Below, in pieces: positions 1-10,790 of a stretch of DNA of 64,000 nt. The stretch is from Malurus cyaneus samueli (lineage: Eukaryota; Chordata; Aves; Passeriformes; Maluridae). Location of the stretch: NCBI GenBank assembly GCA_009741485.1, contig VKON01002621.1, positions 204,372-268,371 on the forward strand, written 5' to 3'. The notes under the pieces are model-generated. The model ran no database searches. It was not told the DNA's origin and was given only the letters and a program-made list of their open reading frames with translations. Numbering within the stretch: the first letter of the stretch is position 1; each line of letters starts with the position of its first letter. Both the position numbers and the translations under genes were made by a program.

Positions 1-2797
1 GCCACTCAGGCTCACTCACAGGCAGTGCTCCAGCCTCAAGGCTCTTCCCACTCACTCTGCCCACTTCCACGCCTCCCTGCGCATCCTTCATTTCTGCAAG
101 CAAATCTACACCAGTGGCCGTGAAACATGCCTCAAACGCATCACATTTTGATGGTTTTCCTCTCGACTCTTTCTCCCCTCATGTGTCCGCTCCCCTGTGA
201 TTCAGGCCAAGATGGATTGCTAACAGAACTCGCATATTTGCAAAATTATCGCCATTCCATCAGTTTGTGCCCGTCTTGCCACAGCCCCCTTCTTTGGGCT
301 TCTTGGATGAGATTTGCCTTTCCGAGCAGGCAATGCACAGGGATCACGGCAAGCACATTACTACTGCCTGCTGCCTAATTACCAACCCCAGCACGGGGCG
401 TGGGATTTACAGGTTCCTGGAATTCTCTTCCCATCCTCCTCCAACAACATACATTGAAACATTCTAACCGCAAAGAGGGGTCCGTGAGCACTACCTGCCC
501 AACCCCATGGTTACCTTTGGGGGCACAGCACTCCTGGCATCCAAACACATGATGCTAAGAGCTGCTTCCACGCAACTTGGAATTTAGCAATTTTGGTGGC
601 AACAAGAAAAAATGCTTTCTTCTTTGTCAGAAATTTGAGATTTTGGTGATAAATTATTGCAAAATGAAGCAGCGAGAAATACCGGACACGCTGCTGCAAG
701 GTGAGTTGGGGTTCTTAAAAAAAGCTATTGGAACATTCTTTAATGCAAATGGTTTCCTGGCCTCTAACTAAGGAAGAGCCGACAAAAATAACAACCAAAA
801 TCCCCAAAGATGATAAAACATCATGGGGAGACAGTCAAAGGAGGATCAGTGCACAGCACTCTTAAACCTCGAAACAGCCACATACCAATGTCAGGAGGTG
901 GTACAAAACATCCACAGGAGCAGAGGAGGAGAAGTCCAGCAAAACAAGAGAGTTGAGACATTCTACAGTGATGGCAACGACGCCTTGGTGGAGGCTCTGA
1001 CAGCATGCTGTGGTGAGTGATGGGTGGTCCTAGTCCGCCTGGCTAGGGGGTGCACACGATTGAGGCTCTAAGGCCCTTCCAAACATTTCATGATGATGAA
1101 ATACGAGCGAAGGCTTGATGCACCGTGGACAGCAGGAGGCAAGCCGCCAAGGAGTGATTCAACTCAAAAAGAACATTTCTCTCACAGCCACGTGTGCTGA
1201 GGGCATCCCAGCTCCTAAGAAGGGCCAGGGTGTGCGAGTACACATCTGGAATTGGTGCTGTCCCCAAATCCCAAGCAGGCTCATGATCCTAAAACCTTCC
1301 CTGACCGCTTTCCTCCAGTGCCATACGATGCCAAGATCCCTCAGATACCTTCAGGTCCAGGGTTGTGTCGCAACTTCCCTGGGCTTCCCCTGGCCCGAAG
1401 GAAGGATGATCCAGCAGCTCTGCATTCCTGAAAACATGCAAGGGACCTGCTCTGTAGGAACACATTTACGACCCTCTGTTTCCCCGCCCTGGAAAATTCC
1501 GGTCAGCACTCCTGGTCCTGCTGAAACGAGCACTGAGCCTGGCTGGCAGCAACTAATGTCCCTACACTTCTAATTAAAACCTTACAGCTCACAGACAGCA
1601 CAAGAAAGCGCTGCCAGAAGCAGGCAGAGGGGATAGAAAGAACCACTTTGTTGAGAAAGCACTGTAATTCACTCTCCTCCACACACATATTTTCTTTGAG
1701 GCAGATTTTAAGCTGAGATTAGGCAGGGGCTGTTCCATGAACGCCTCAGACCTGTTCAGGGTCTGTTCACAGGTGGGCTGCCCAGGCTCCACAAACGAGA
1801 CTGAGGCCAAAATCCACAGCCACTGCCCATTTGGATGGGCAGAGCAGGGGCAGCCTCCCAGGCAAGGGCTCCTGGTGTCCCCACATCCGGCCTGCCCGAG
1901 GCTTGCCTGCTGCAGACCAGGCTGGCTGAGCCCATGCCAGGGCCTGCTGACAGACAGCGGCTGCTGGAGCCATTGGCACCGCCATCCAACAATTCCCTGG
2001 CTCGGCAGATCGAATTCCTGCACCCCTGGATGTTATCGTATTCCTCCTTGTGTTGGTAGCACGCTGTTCTTGGCTGTGGCCGCAAGACAACATCCTGGGG
2101 TCCTGGGCGCTCTGATCGCTCAAATAAATACATTATAAGTTCAGGAAACCAGGAAATAAGATAACGGCCGCATGGATCCCCCCTGGCTCCCAGAGTGGAT
2201 TCCTGCACCCCATGGACCGCTCCCACTGGGATCCGCCCATGGACCCCCCAAGATCCCCCTGGCTCGCATTCCTGCAAGCCCCGCCCGGCCGCGCCCGCGG
2301 CGGCCCCCGGCCCCCCGCCCGCGGCGCCCCCCCGCGCCCGCCCCGCGCCTCAGGGATCCCCAGCCTTCGCAGACTGGAGTTCCTGCACCGCCCATGGATT
2401 CCTGCACGCCCACAGATGCCTCCCCAGAGATAGCGCCCTGGCTTTGCATTTCTGCACGCCCCGAACCCCGCCAAGTGGCTGCCAATTCCTTATAGAGGGT
2501 GGGTGGGACAGCATGAGTCCCCAAAAGATCCCCTGGCTCAGAGTGGATTCGCTGGCAGCCCCATGGATTTCTGCACATTCCCAGATCGCTCTGGCTCAGA
2601 CTCGATCGCTGGAGGGCTAGCTGGTGTGCGGTGACACCATAGATGCCCGCTGGCTCCATTCGATGCACCCTAGATGCCCGCTTGGCTCGCAGACTGATGC
2701 CCAGCCCTGCCAGACTGGAATTCCTGCACCCCATGGATTCCTTGCAGCGCCCATAGATGCTGCCCCCACAAGATTCTTCTGGCTCGCCTTCTCCATG
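1..2797. repeat. Error-rich duplicate of 7,356-10,790 (copy 1)
   Basis: Base 1 onward aligns with 7,356 onward in the same orientation. Shared blocks include the CR1-like tail with TTTCATGATGATGAAATA (about 1,086 and 8,419) and GGGCTGTTCCATGAACGCCT (about 1,727 and 9,042). Differences are mostly single-base insertions and deletions, with copy 1 about 40 nt longer over 1.7 kb, a pattern typical of uncorrected long reads. From about 2,165 it enters the same minisatellite as copy 2 and stops at the N gap. No gene is supported here; all reading frames are incidental. Confidence 0.85.
2275..2350. other. 75-bp G/C-only insert in copy 1
   Basis: A block made almost wholly of C and G (runs such as CCCGCGGCGGCCCCCGGCCC) interrupts copy 1 between CGCATTCCTGCAAG and CTCAGGGATCC. 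At the matching place in copy 2 (about 9,420-9,445) the flanks are nearly adjacent. It resembles CpG-island DNA rather than the surrounding minisatellite. Confidence 0.6.
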
Positions 2798-2822
2798 NNN
2801 NNNNNNNNNNNNNNNNNNNNNN
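2798..2822. other. Assembly gap, 25 N
   Basis: Run of 25 N lying inside ACACA exon 28. The fixed small size suggests a placeholder rather than a measured gap. Left of it is a noisy duplicate of sequence from 7.4-10.8 kb. Confidence 0.99.
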
Positions 2823-2840
2823 TTGGAGGAGAAGGACATC
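2823..2840 (-). CDS. ACACA: ACACA coding exon 28, first 18 nt, cut by assembly gap
   Basis: After a convincing intron end (branch-like TGCTGAC, pyrimidine run, CTCCTTTAG) the minus strand reads G-ATG-TCC-TTC-TCC-TCC-AA and then enters the 25-N gap. The G completes Arg from exon 27, giving R-MSFSS(N), the start of the MSFSSNLNHYGM block expected next in ACC1. The first Ser (residue 1193 here) corresponds to human Ser1201, a reported phosphosite, without the optional 8 residues before it. The rest of the exon is missing from the sequence. Confidence 0.7.
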
Positions 2841-2903
2841 CTAAAGGAGCCAACAGGAGCACAGTCAGCAGGGGAGAGGATTTGGGTTCATGATTTAACC
2901 CCC

Positions 2904-2942
2904 CACCATGCCATAATGGTTGAGGTTGGAGGAGAAGGACAT
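2904..2942 (-). pseudogene. ACACA: Second, partial copy of the start of ACACA exon 28
   Basis: Thirty-nine nt read MSFSSNLNHYGMV, the same exon start as at 2,840 and extending further, then break off into GGGGGTTAA with a stop. It follows CTCTCCCCAG but lacks the G needed for the exon 27 phase, so splicing here would shift the frame. Intron sequence around it (TGGGGGGTTAAATC... TCTCCCC) is repeated beside the 2,840 copy. It is either a real local tandem duplication or, more likely, an artefact at the gap edge; it may be the true exon carrying a base error. Confidence 0.6.
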
Positions 2943-3394
2943 CTGGGGAGAGGGTTTAGGTATGGGATTTAACCCCCCAAAGTTGTGTTAATAAGTCTAA
3001 AGTATCATCAGCGTGATTAAAGTCACTCTCTGTTCACACAAAGGAATTGTTGGATTGCTCAGCCCTTTCCAGAGCCCCTGGTGCCACCAATCCCTTACCT
3101 GGATGGTGTCCCAAGGGACAGGAACACTCAAATTAGCAAATAATCCCTTAAAACACGCATTTCTTGAGATGACAGGAGAATTCTGGCTAAGAAAGCTGAA
3201 ATTATTTTTCCTCCTGTCTGTGTGTTTTGCTTTACAACACTAAGATTTTGACACTTGAAGGATTTCAGTACATTATTATAAATTAGGCTGAAGCACATCA
3301 TGCTGTATTATCTTATTGGTTCTGTAATCTTTTTTTCTGTAATTTGCACTCCTCAAATGCAGTGTGGTACAGTGACCTCTCCAAAATTCCTCAC

Positions 3395-3550
3395 TGAGTT
3401 TTACACTCCTATTCCCACCCTTTCTGTCCAAGAAACAACTGGATGTGGCACTCAGTGCTCTGGTCTGGGTGACAAGGTGGGATCAGTCACAGGGTGGGTG
3501 AATTGAATGATCTTGGATGTCTTTTCCAACCTCAGTGATTTCTGATTTTT
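3395..3550 (+). mobile_element. CR1 LINE 3' fragment
   Basis: Contains the CR1 3'-end words GGATGTGGCACTCAGTGCT, GGGTGACAAGGTGGGATC and AATGATCTTGGATGTCTTTTCCAACC. Truncated, non-coding. Confidence 0.7.
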
Positions 3551-4964
3551 GGTTTTTTAAACACCCCCAGTGTCATGGTCAAGACTAGCAGAGGAAACTT
3601 CTCACACAGTGAGGAAAAAGCACAATTAAATGGGACTTTTTTTCTGGTGAGCACAGCTGGGGTTTGCCTTCTCTGCAGTAATCATCACTAATTCCTGAGC
3701 TGTACTACAAACCCCTCCTCATTCAGATTTCCTTCCAGAGCTCCCTGCAATGTGGTGAACCCTCTGAAGAGACCCAGGAGCTGGCTGAGCACCCCTGACA
3801 CAGCCACCTCCCAAATTTGCTGAGGTTTCCTCCTTTCCCCACACCAAACCCACTGTGACATGGCCCCGAGTACAGTGTTAACAAGTCTAAAGTATCATCA
3901 GTGTGATTAATAGCTCTCCATGCTTAAAGTCACTCTCTATTTCCACAATTTATCTCTGATTAAGAGCCGTGAGACTTCCAAGCCCATTTTTGCTATTTTT
4001 CCCTAAATAGGCTTGTAAGCAGTAATAAATAACAGGTATTCACATTTTGAAAGAGAGGAATTTTTCAGGACATGCCTTGGTGTACATTTCTTACAACCAA
4101 TACAAAAACTATCACAGAACAGGAACCAAACAAAAAGACAGCAGACATTTTTCAGGTATTATTTGAAACAAGAAATACTTTTCAACTGAGACACAGGAGG
4201 GAAAATTAGCGTCCAAACCACAACAAAACATGCTGTCAGCTGTTTTGAGATGTAGATTCATCTATGGTGTGAAGGAGGTGAAAACAGCCTCGACAAATTC
4301 TAAGCTATGGACAGGAAACCAGGGGAGGGACTGCTTGGGGTCACTGTGACAAAAAATACCCTAAAACATCCCTTGGCTGTGTACCATACTGCAGATGAGC
4401 CAGTCACCCAGCAAATTTAATTTCAAAGATTGTCACATGCAAAGATAATTTTTGTATTTTAAAGAAAAGCTGAAAACATGTTTTAGACAAAGGGAGAGGA
4501 AAAGGGAAGGGAAAAAAAAAATGAGAGTTAATAGGGTTGAGAGTTTCCCAAGTAAAGAGAAGGGCACTACAACAGAACAGGTTAAAACATTCAGGATTAG
4601 GCTATTTCTGTCTAGTGTGGCTTTGGAAATGGCAGAAGATGATGGTACCATACCTGTTGAGCGTGGGGATGTTCCCTCTGCAATCAAACAACCACAGTTA
4701 GTCACAGACTGGTTAGTGAAAGCCATCATCAAGAACCATCATCACACTGGTGCCCAGACCAAACTGGACACAAATTCCCCAGTTTGTCAGGAGAGCTCCC
4801 TGCTGGGGCTCTGAGAGTGCAGAGCCAGGCAGAGAGGGTGCAAATCATGAAATAAATACCCCTGGTATTGGTGAGGGATCCCACATTCCTGCTCTCCTTT
4901 GGCTGTTCCCACTCCAAACCCTTTGCACACACTGAGAGCCCAGAGAGGAACCTGCACTGCCCAA

Positions 4965-5190
4965 CAGAACAGCAAACAAAAAAATGCCCAACAGAACAGC
5001 AAACAGCAGAGATGGAAACAAAAAAAAATGCCCATCAGAACAGCAAAGAGCAGAGATGGAAACAAGAAAAATGCCCATCAGAACAGCAAACAGCAGAGAT
5101 GGAAACAAAAAAAATGCCCATCGATGGAAACAAAAAAATGCCCATCAGAACAGGAAAGAGCAGAGATGGAAACAAAAAAATGCCCCATCT
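4965..5190. repeat. A-rich tandem repeat, about 46-bp unit, 4-5 copies
   Basis: Unit approximately 'ATGCCCATCAGAACAGCAAA' plus 'GAGCAGAGATGGAAACAAAA'. The last units are shortened (around 5,120-5,145). It lies in ACACA intron 27. The open frames across it are repeat by-products. Confidence 0.85.
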
Positions 5191-6189
5191 CACACAGGAA
5201 AACTGCAACAGGTTCAGGAAAAGCAGCCAGATCCTCAGTGCCAACCCTCCAGCCCACGCACAGGCTCCCACAAAGCAGGGACAAAGCAAACACAGCACGG
5301 GGAACTAAAAACATCCTGCACTAAAAACAACAACCTGAAGGCTGAAAAGAATGAACTTAAGGCAAATTTTGGGAAAACCTTCCCAATTCTTTCACAATTC
5401 AGTGAAACTCCCCATATTTGCAGGCAGAGGAGTGAGGGGCACATTCTCACAGCAGCAGAGCCCAACCAAAGCAGCCACAGCCAGGATAGTGCTCCATGTA
5501 AGATGGAAAAAATGCTGCCATCTGATATGCAAAATAGCAAAGATTAAATGAAAAAAAAAAAAAAATCCTTGCACATAGGAGGCTTGTGCAAAGAGATTAG
5601 CAAGAACTAAAAGATGGAGAGGAGAGCTTTGAGGAACGTGTGAGTGGACATTCAGGAGGTCAAAGCAGACTTTTCTGGACCCCAGGTTACTGATGCTCAG
5701 TGCATTCCACAGTCACACTGTTCACAGCCTTCCTGCCCTCCTCCTGCCCCAGAACACACTGCATTATGGTACTAAAAACTCCCACAATCTCCTTATTCCA
5801 TACAGGAAAAAAAAATAAAAATTACCCCAAAACGTATCTGTTATGGTAAATAACAAAAAGTATTTCATTTTTCTATGGTGGAGAGACACCTGCAGCCAGC
5901 ACTGAATGCACCTCACAGCCTCAGGGGGGGTCAGGACTATTTTTTGAGCTTGGCAAAGAGTGGGGAAGCTGCATGTGATCTACTTCAGTTGGAAAAAATA
6001 GTCTGGAGAGGACTGGCAGTTCCTACCCCCAGCGGGAGCACTCCTGTAGCCGTCCCTGGAAGGCTTTCAGAAAACAGAGGGAGAAAAAAAAAACCAAAAA
6101 CGTGTAACAAATGTTCATTTCAGCCTCCAAAAGGGCATCCTGGAGCTGTGGGAACTGTCTCTGCCACTCCTCACGGAGCTGGAGGGGCT

Positions 6190-6450
6190 CAGGCAGCAAT
6201 GGCAAGGGGGAAACAGAGGGAGGAGCGGGCTGAAATGGAAAGAGAGCAGAATCAAATGGGATATTGGGATGGAATTGTTCCCTGGGAGGGTGGGGAGGCC
6301 CTGGCACAGAGAAGCTGTGGCTGTTCCATCCCTGGCAGTGCCCAAGGCCAGGCTGGGCAGGGCTGGGAGCAGCCTGGGACAGGGGGAGGTGTCCCTGCCA
6401 TGGCAGGGGTGGCACTGGGTGGCCTTTGAGGTCTTTCCAACCCAAGCCAT
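6190..6450 (+). mobile_element. CR1 LINE 3' fragment
   Basis: Shows the familiar avian CR1 3' UTR order: GGGATATTGGGATGGAATTG, GAGGCCCTGGCACAG, GTTCCATCCCTGGCAGTG, CAAGGCCAGGCTGG, GGTGGCCTTTGAGGTC, TTTCCAACCC. 5'-truncated and non-coding. Confidence 0.85.
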
Positions 6451-6779
6451 GCCCTGGTTCCATGCCAGGGCCAGCCTGGCAATGTCAGAGCCCCCGGGGT
6501 GGCACGGGCACAGCGATGGGGCAGGGCTGGCTCTGCTGCCACAGCCTCCCACCCCTCTCTCCACAGCACCCCAGTGCCCCTCCTGAGCCCTCCTCAATCC
6601 CAGGACAGCCTTTCCTCTCCAGAACCTGATCTCAGCAGGGATCTGTCCCTGCCTGGTGCCAGCCCTGCTGTCCCCACATCCTGGTGAGCCTGCATTCAGC
6701 TCCCCTCACCCTCTGCTCCTTCCCTTCCCCTTTCCAGGGTCACACAGGAGCTGTCCCCGGGACAGGCAAAGCTCCAGCT

Positions 6780-7350
6780 GGGCAGAGCTTTGGGAGCAGG
6801 AGGGGTAGGACAGGATGGGCAGAGCTGGAGGGACAGAGCAGGAGGGGCAGGGCAGGATGGACAGAGCTGGAGGGGCAGAGCAGGAGGGGCAGAGCTGGAG
6901 GGGCAGAGCAGGGTGGGTAGAGCTGGAGGGGCAGAGCAGGATGGACAGAGCTGGATGGACAGAGCTGGATGGACAGAGCTGGATGGACAGAGCTGGATGG
7001 ACAGAGCTGGAGGGGCAGAGAAGGATGGACAGAACTTTGGGAGCAGGATGGGCAGAGCTGGATGGGCAGAGCAGGGTGGGGCAGAGTGGATGGGAGCAGA
7101 GCAGGGTGGGCAGACTGGCATGGGGCAGAGCAGGACGGGCAGAGATTTGGGAGCAGGATGGACAGAGAAGGACGGGCAGAGCAGAATGGGCAGAGCAGAA
7201 TGGGCAGAGCAGGACGGACAGAGCAGAATGGGCAGAGCAGGATGGACAGAGAAGGACGGGCAGAGCAGGATGGGCAGAGCAGGAGGGGCAGAGCAGGACG
7301 GGCAGAGTTTTGGGAGCAGGATGGACAGAGAAGGACGGGCAGAGCAGGGT
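6780..7350. repeat. 14-bp minisatellite, about 40 copies
   Basis: Tandem units of 14 bp, mainly AGCTGGATGGACAG, AGCTGGAGGGGCAG and GCAGAGCAGGATGG, with a few TTTGGGAGCAGG interruptions. Because 14 is not a multiple of 3, all three frames pass through the same 42-bp cycle, which explains long open frames of about 210-230 codons in every frame on both strands. In ACACA intron 27. Confidence 0.95.
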
Positions 7351-7355
7351 CCATC

Positions 7356-9285
7356 CCCACTCAGCCACTCACAGCAGTGCCCCAGCACTCAGAGCTCTTC
7401 CACTGCCTCTGCCCACTCCACTCCTCCCCTGCTCCTTCATTTCTGCAGCACAATCTAACCAGGAGCCTGTGAAACATGCCTCAAACCATACATTTTGATT
7501 GGGTTTTTCCTCTCCCTCTTTCCTCCCCTCATTCCGCTCCCCCTGTGATTCAGCCAAGCTGAATCTGCTACAGAACTCCAATTTGCATAAAATTATCGCC
7601 ATTCCATTCAGTTTGCTGCCCCTTCCACAGCCCCCTTCTTTGCTCTGCTGGAAGATTTTGCCCTTTCCGAGGCAGGCAAGCCAAGGGAACTGCAGCACAT
7701 TACTGCTGCCTGCTGCCTAATTAACACCAAACCCCAGCACGGGGCTGTGGGATTTACAGGTGTCCTGGAATTCTCTTCCCATCCTCCTTCCCTACACAAA
7801 TCATTCTCACAGCAAAGAGGGGTCCCTGAGCTACCTGCCCACCCCATGAGTTACCCCTTTGGGGCAGCACAGCACTCCTGGCATCCAAACACTGATACAA
7901 GAGGCTGTTCCAGCAACTTGGAATTTTTAGCAATTTTTGGTGCACAAAAAAATGCTTCTTCTTTGTCAGAAATTGAGATTTTGTGAGTAAATTATTGCAA
8001 AATGAGAGCAGGAAGAAATCCGTACACGCTGCTGCTAATGGTGAGTTTGGGGTTCTTAAAAAAAAGCACTATTTGGGAACACTTTTTAATCCAAATGGTT
8101 TCTGCCTCTAAGCTAAGGAAGAGGCTGACAAAAATAACAACCAAAATCCCCCATAGATGATAAAACATCAGGAGACAGCAAAGGAGGGATCATGCACCAC
8201 TCTTAAACCTCGAAATCAGCCACATCCAAGTCCAAGGAGGGCGTGAACAAACATCCACAGGCACAGAGGGAGGAGAGTCCAGCAAAACAAGAGAGTTGAG
8301 ACATTTACAGTGATGGCAACACCCTTGGGTGAGGCTCTGAGCATCCTGGGGTGATGGAGGGTGGTCCTGTCCCTGGCAGGGGGTGGCACAGATTGAGCTC
8401 TAAGGTCCCTTCCAACCATTTTCATGATGATGAAATACAGAGCAAGGCTTGAATTGCACCGTGGACAGCAGGAGGCAGCCCCAAGAGTGAATTCAACTCA
8501 GAAAAGACATTTCTCTCCACAGCCACGTGTGCTGAGTGCATTCCCAGCTCCAGAGGTGCCAGGGTGTGCTGGTGTCACACATCTGGATGGTGCTGTCCCC
8601 AAATCCAAGCAGGCTCATGATCCTAAAACCTTCCTGACCCCTTCCTCCAGTGGCACATCCTGATCCAAGATCCCTCAGGACACCTCAAGGTCCAGGGTTG
8701 TGTTCCAGCTTCCCCTGGGCTCTCCCTGCCCGAAGGAAGGATGGATCCAGCACCTCTGCATTCCTGAAAAATCAGGGATCTGCTCTGTAGGAACACATTT
8801 ACACCCCTGCTGTTCCCCCTGATCCTGCAGCACCTCTGTCCTGCTGAAAGGAGCAGCTGAGCCCTGGCTGCAGCAGACAATGTCCCACTTTAATTTAAAC
8901 CTTACAGCTCCAGACACAAGAAAGGCTGCCAGGAAGCAGGAGAGGGGATTAGAAAGAAACACTTTTGTTGAAAAAGCACTGTAATTCCCTCTCCTCCACA
9001 CACAATGTTTCTTTGAGCAGATTTTAAGCTGAGATTAGGCAGGGGCTGTTCCATGAACGCCTCAGACCCTGTCAGGGTCTGTCACCGGGGCTGCCAGGCT
9101 CACAAAGGAGCTGAGCCAAAATCACAGCCACTGCCCATTTGGGATGGGGCAGGCCAGGGGCAGCTCCCAGCAGGGCTCCTGTGTCCCTCCCATCCCCTGC
9201 CCAGGCTCTGGCTGCTGCACCAGGCTGGCTGAGCCCAGGCCAGGGCTCTGACAGGACAGGGCTCTGCAGCCATGGCACCCCACAG
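7356..9285. repeat. Copy 2 of the duplicated intronic segment
   Basis: Cleaner version of the sequence at 1-2,165, inside ACACA intron 27. Contains a CR1 3' fragment at about 8,335-8,425 and otherwise unique AT-balanced sequence. Since copy 1 looks like a noisy version of it, this is probably the only genuine copy. Confidence 0.8.
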
Positions 9286-10790
9286 ATCCCCTGGCTCCAG
9301 ACTCGATTCCTGCACCCCATGGATTCCTGCACCCCATGGATCCCCTGGCTCCAGAGTGGATTCCTGCACCCCTTGGACCCCCCTGGATCCCCACTGACCC
9401 CCCCATAGTCCCCCTGGTCGCATTCCTTCCACCTCAGGGATTCTCCCAGCCTCCCAGACTTGGATAGTTTTCCTGCCCACCCCATGATCCTGCACCCCAT
9501 GATCTCCCCCAGAGATCCCCGGGCCTGCATTCGCATGCAGCCTCCACGAGCCACCCCTAGTGCTTCCATTCCTGCACTCCCCATAAGCATTTCCCCCTCT
9601 GGCTCCCTGTCGATGTGATTTCCTGCACACACTCCTCCCATGGATCTCTCTGCACACCACGCCAATCCTCTGGGCTGCCCTAGACTCTGTGTTCTCCGTG
9701 CACTTCCCCATTAGATCCCTGGCTCCATTCCTGCACCCCATAGATCCCCTTTGCTCCAGACAGGATGCCCCGCTCCAGACTGTATTCCTGCACCCCATGG
9801 ATTCCTGCACCCCATAGATCCCCCCACAGATCTCCCTGGCTCCATCCTGCACCCCATAATACCCCTTGCCCATCCTCATCCCACAATCCCTGCTCCAGAC
9901 TGGATCCTGCACCCATGCATCCCCCATAGATCCCCTGGGCTCCATCCTGCACCCCATAGACCCCTGGCTCCAGACTGGATTCTGCACCCCATGGTTCCTG
10001 CACCCCAAGATCCCCCCAAGAGATCTCCCTGGCTCCATTCCTGCACCCCATAGATCCCCCTGACTCCAGACCAGATTCCTGCACCCCACGGATTCTTGCA
10101 CCCCACAGATCCCCTGGCTCCAGACTGAATTCCTGCACCCTATAGATCCCTGGCTCCAGAATGGATTCTTGCACCCCATGGATTTCCGCACCCCACAGAT
10201 CCCCCACAGAGACCCCTGGTTTCATTCCTCCTGCACCCCCAAGGATCCCTGGCCCAATTGCTCACGTCCTGGCTTCCTTCCTGCACCCCATAGCATCTCC
10301 CTCTGGCCATCCTGCATTACCCCTGGTCATTCTACCCCATTAGATCCCCCTTGCTGCCAGACTGTAGAATCTGCACCCCATGGATTCCTGCACCACCCAT
10401 AGATTCCCCCCAAAGATCCCCCTGGCTCCATTTCATGCACCCCATAGATCCCCCTTGCTCCAGACTAGAATCTTGCACCCCATGGGTTCCTGCCACCCCA
10501 TAGATCCCCCACAAGATCCCCTGGCTCCATTCTGCACCCCATAGAGCTCCCCATCAACCCCCTCAGCTCCAATCCCTACCCCACAGCATTCCCCTTCTCC
10601 AGACTGGATTCTCCATGGTCGCACCATAGTCCCATGGTCGAAGATTCTGACCCCATGAATCGCACCCCATAGAATCCCCTGGATCCCAGAGTGCGATTTC
10701 TTGCACCCCGTATGGTCCTGCACCCCATAGATCCCCTGGCTCCATTCCTGCAATCTATAGATCCCCCAGCCTCCAGACCATTTTCCTGCC
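9285..10790. repeat. Minisatellite with GATCCCCTGGCTCCA and TTCCTGCACCCCA units
   Basis: About 1.5 kb of imperfect repeats built from two alternating words, roughly 'CCATAGATCCCCTGGCTCCAGACT' (24 bp) and 'GGATTCCTGCACCCCATGGATT' type blocks. Units vary in length, and many one-base indels suggest low base quality. The minus strand stays open for up to 363 codons of repetitive GVQES/LEPGDLWGA peptide, which is a by-product of the repeat, not a gene. A shorter version occurs at 2,165-2,797. Confidence 0.85.

Larger units (their letters stand above)
2980..6190. other. ACACA intron 27 sequence, mostly unique
   Basis: No exon seen. Contains a 45-bp block (about 2,987-3,031) repeated at about 3,877-3,945, a CR1 tail near 3.4-3.55 kb, and an A-rich 46-bp repeat (4,965-5,190). 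The remainder is AT-rich, non-repetitive intron. Confidence 0.6.

Noticed and set aside
9100..10225. Minus-strand frames of 181-363 codons (GVQES, LEPGDLWGA)
   Set aside because: Minisatellite translation inside an ACACA intron, with inconsistent frame caused by indels.
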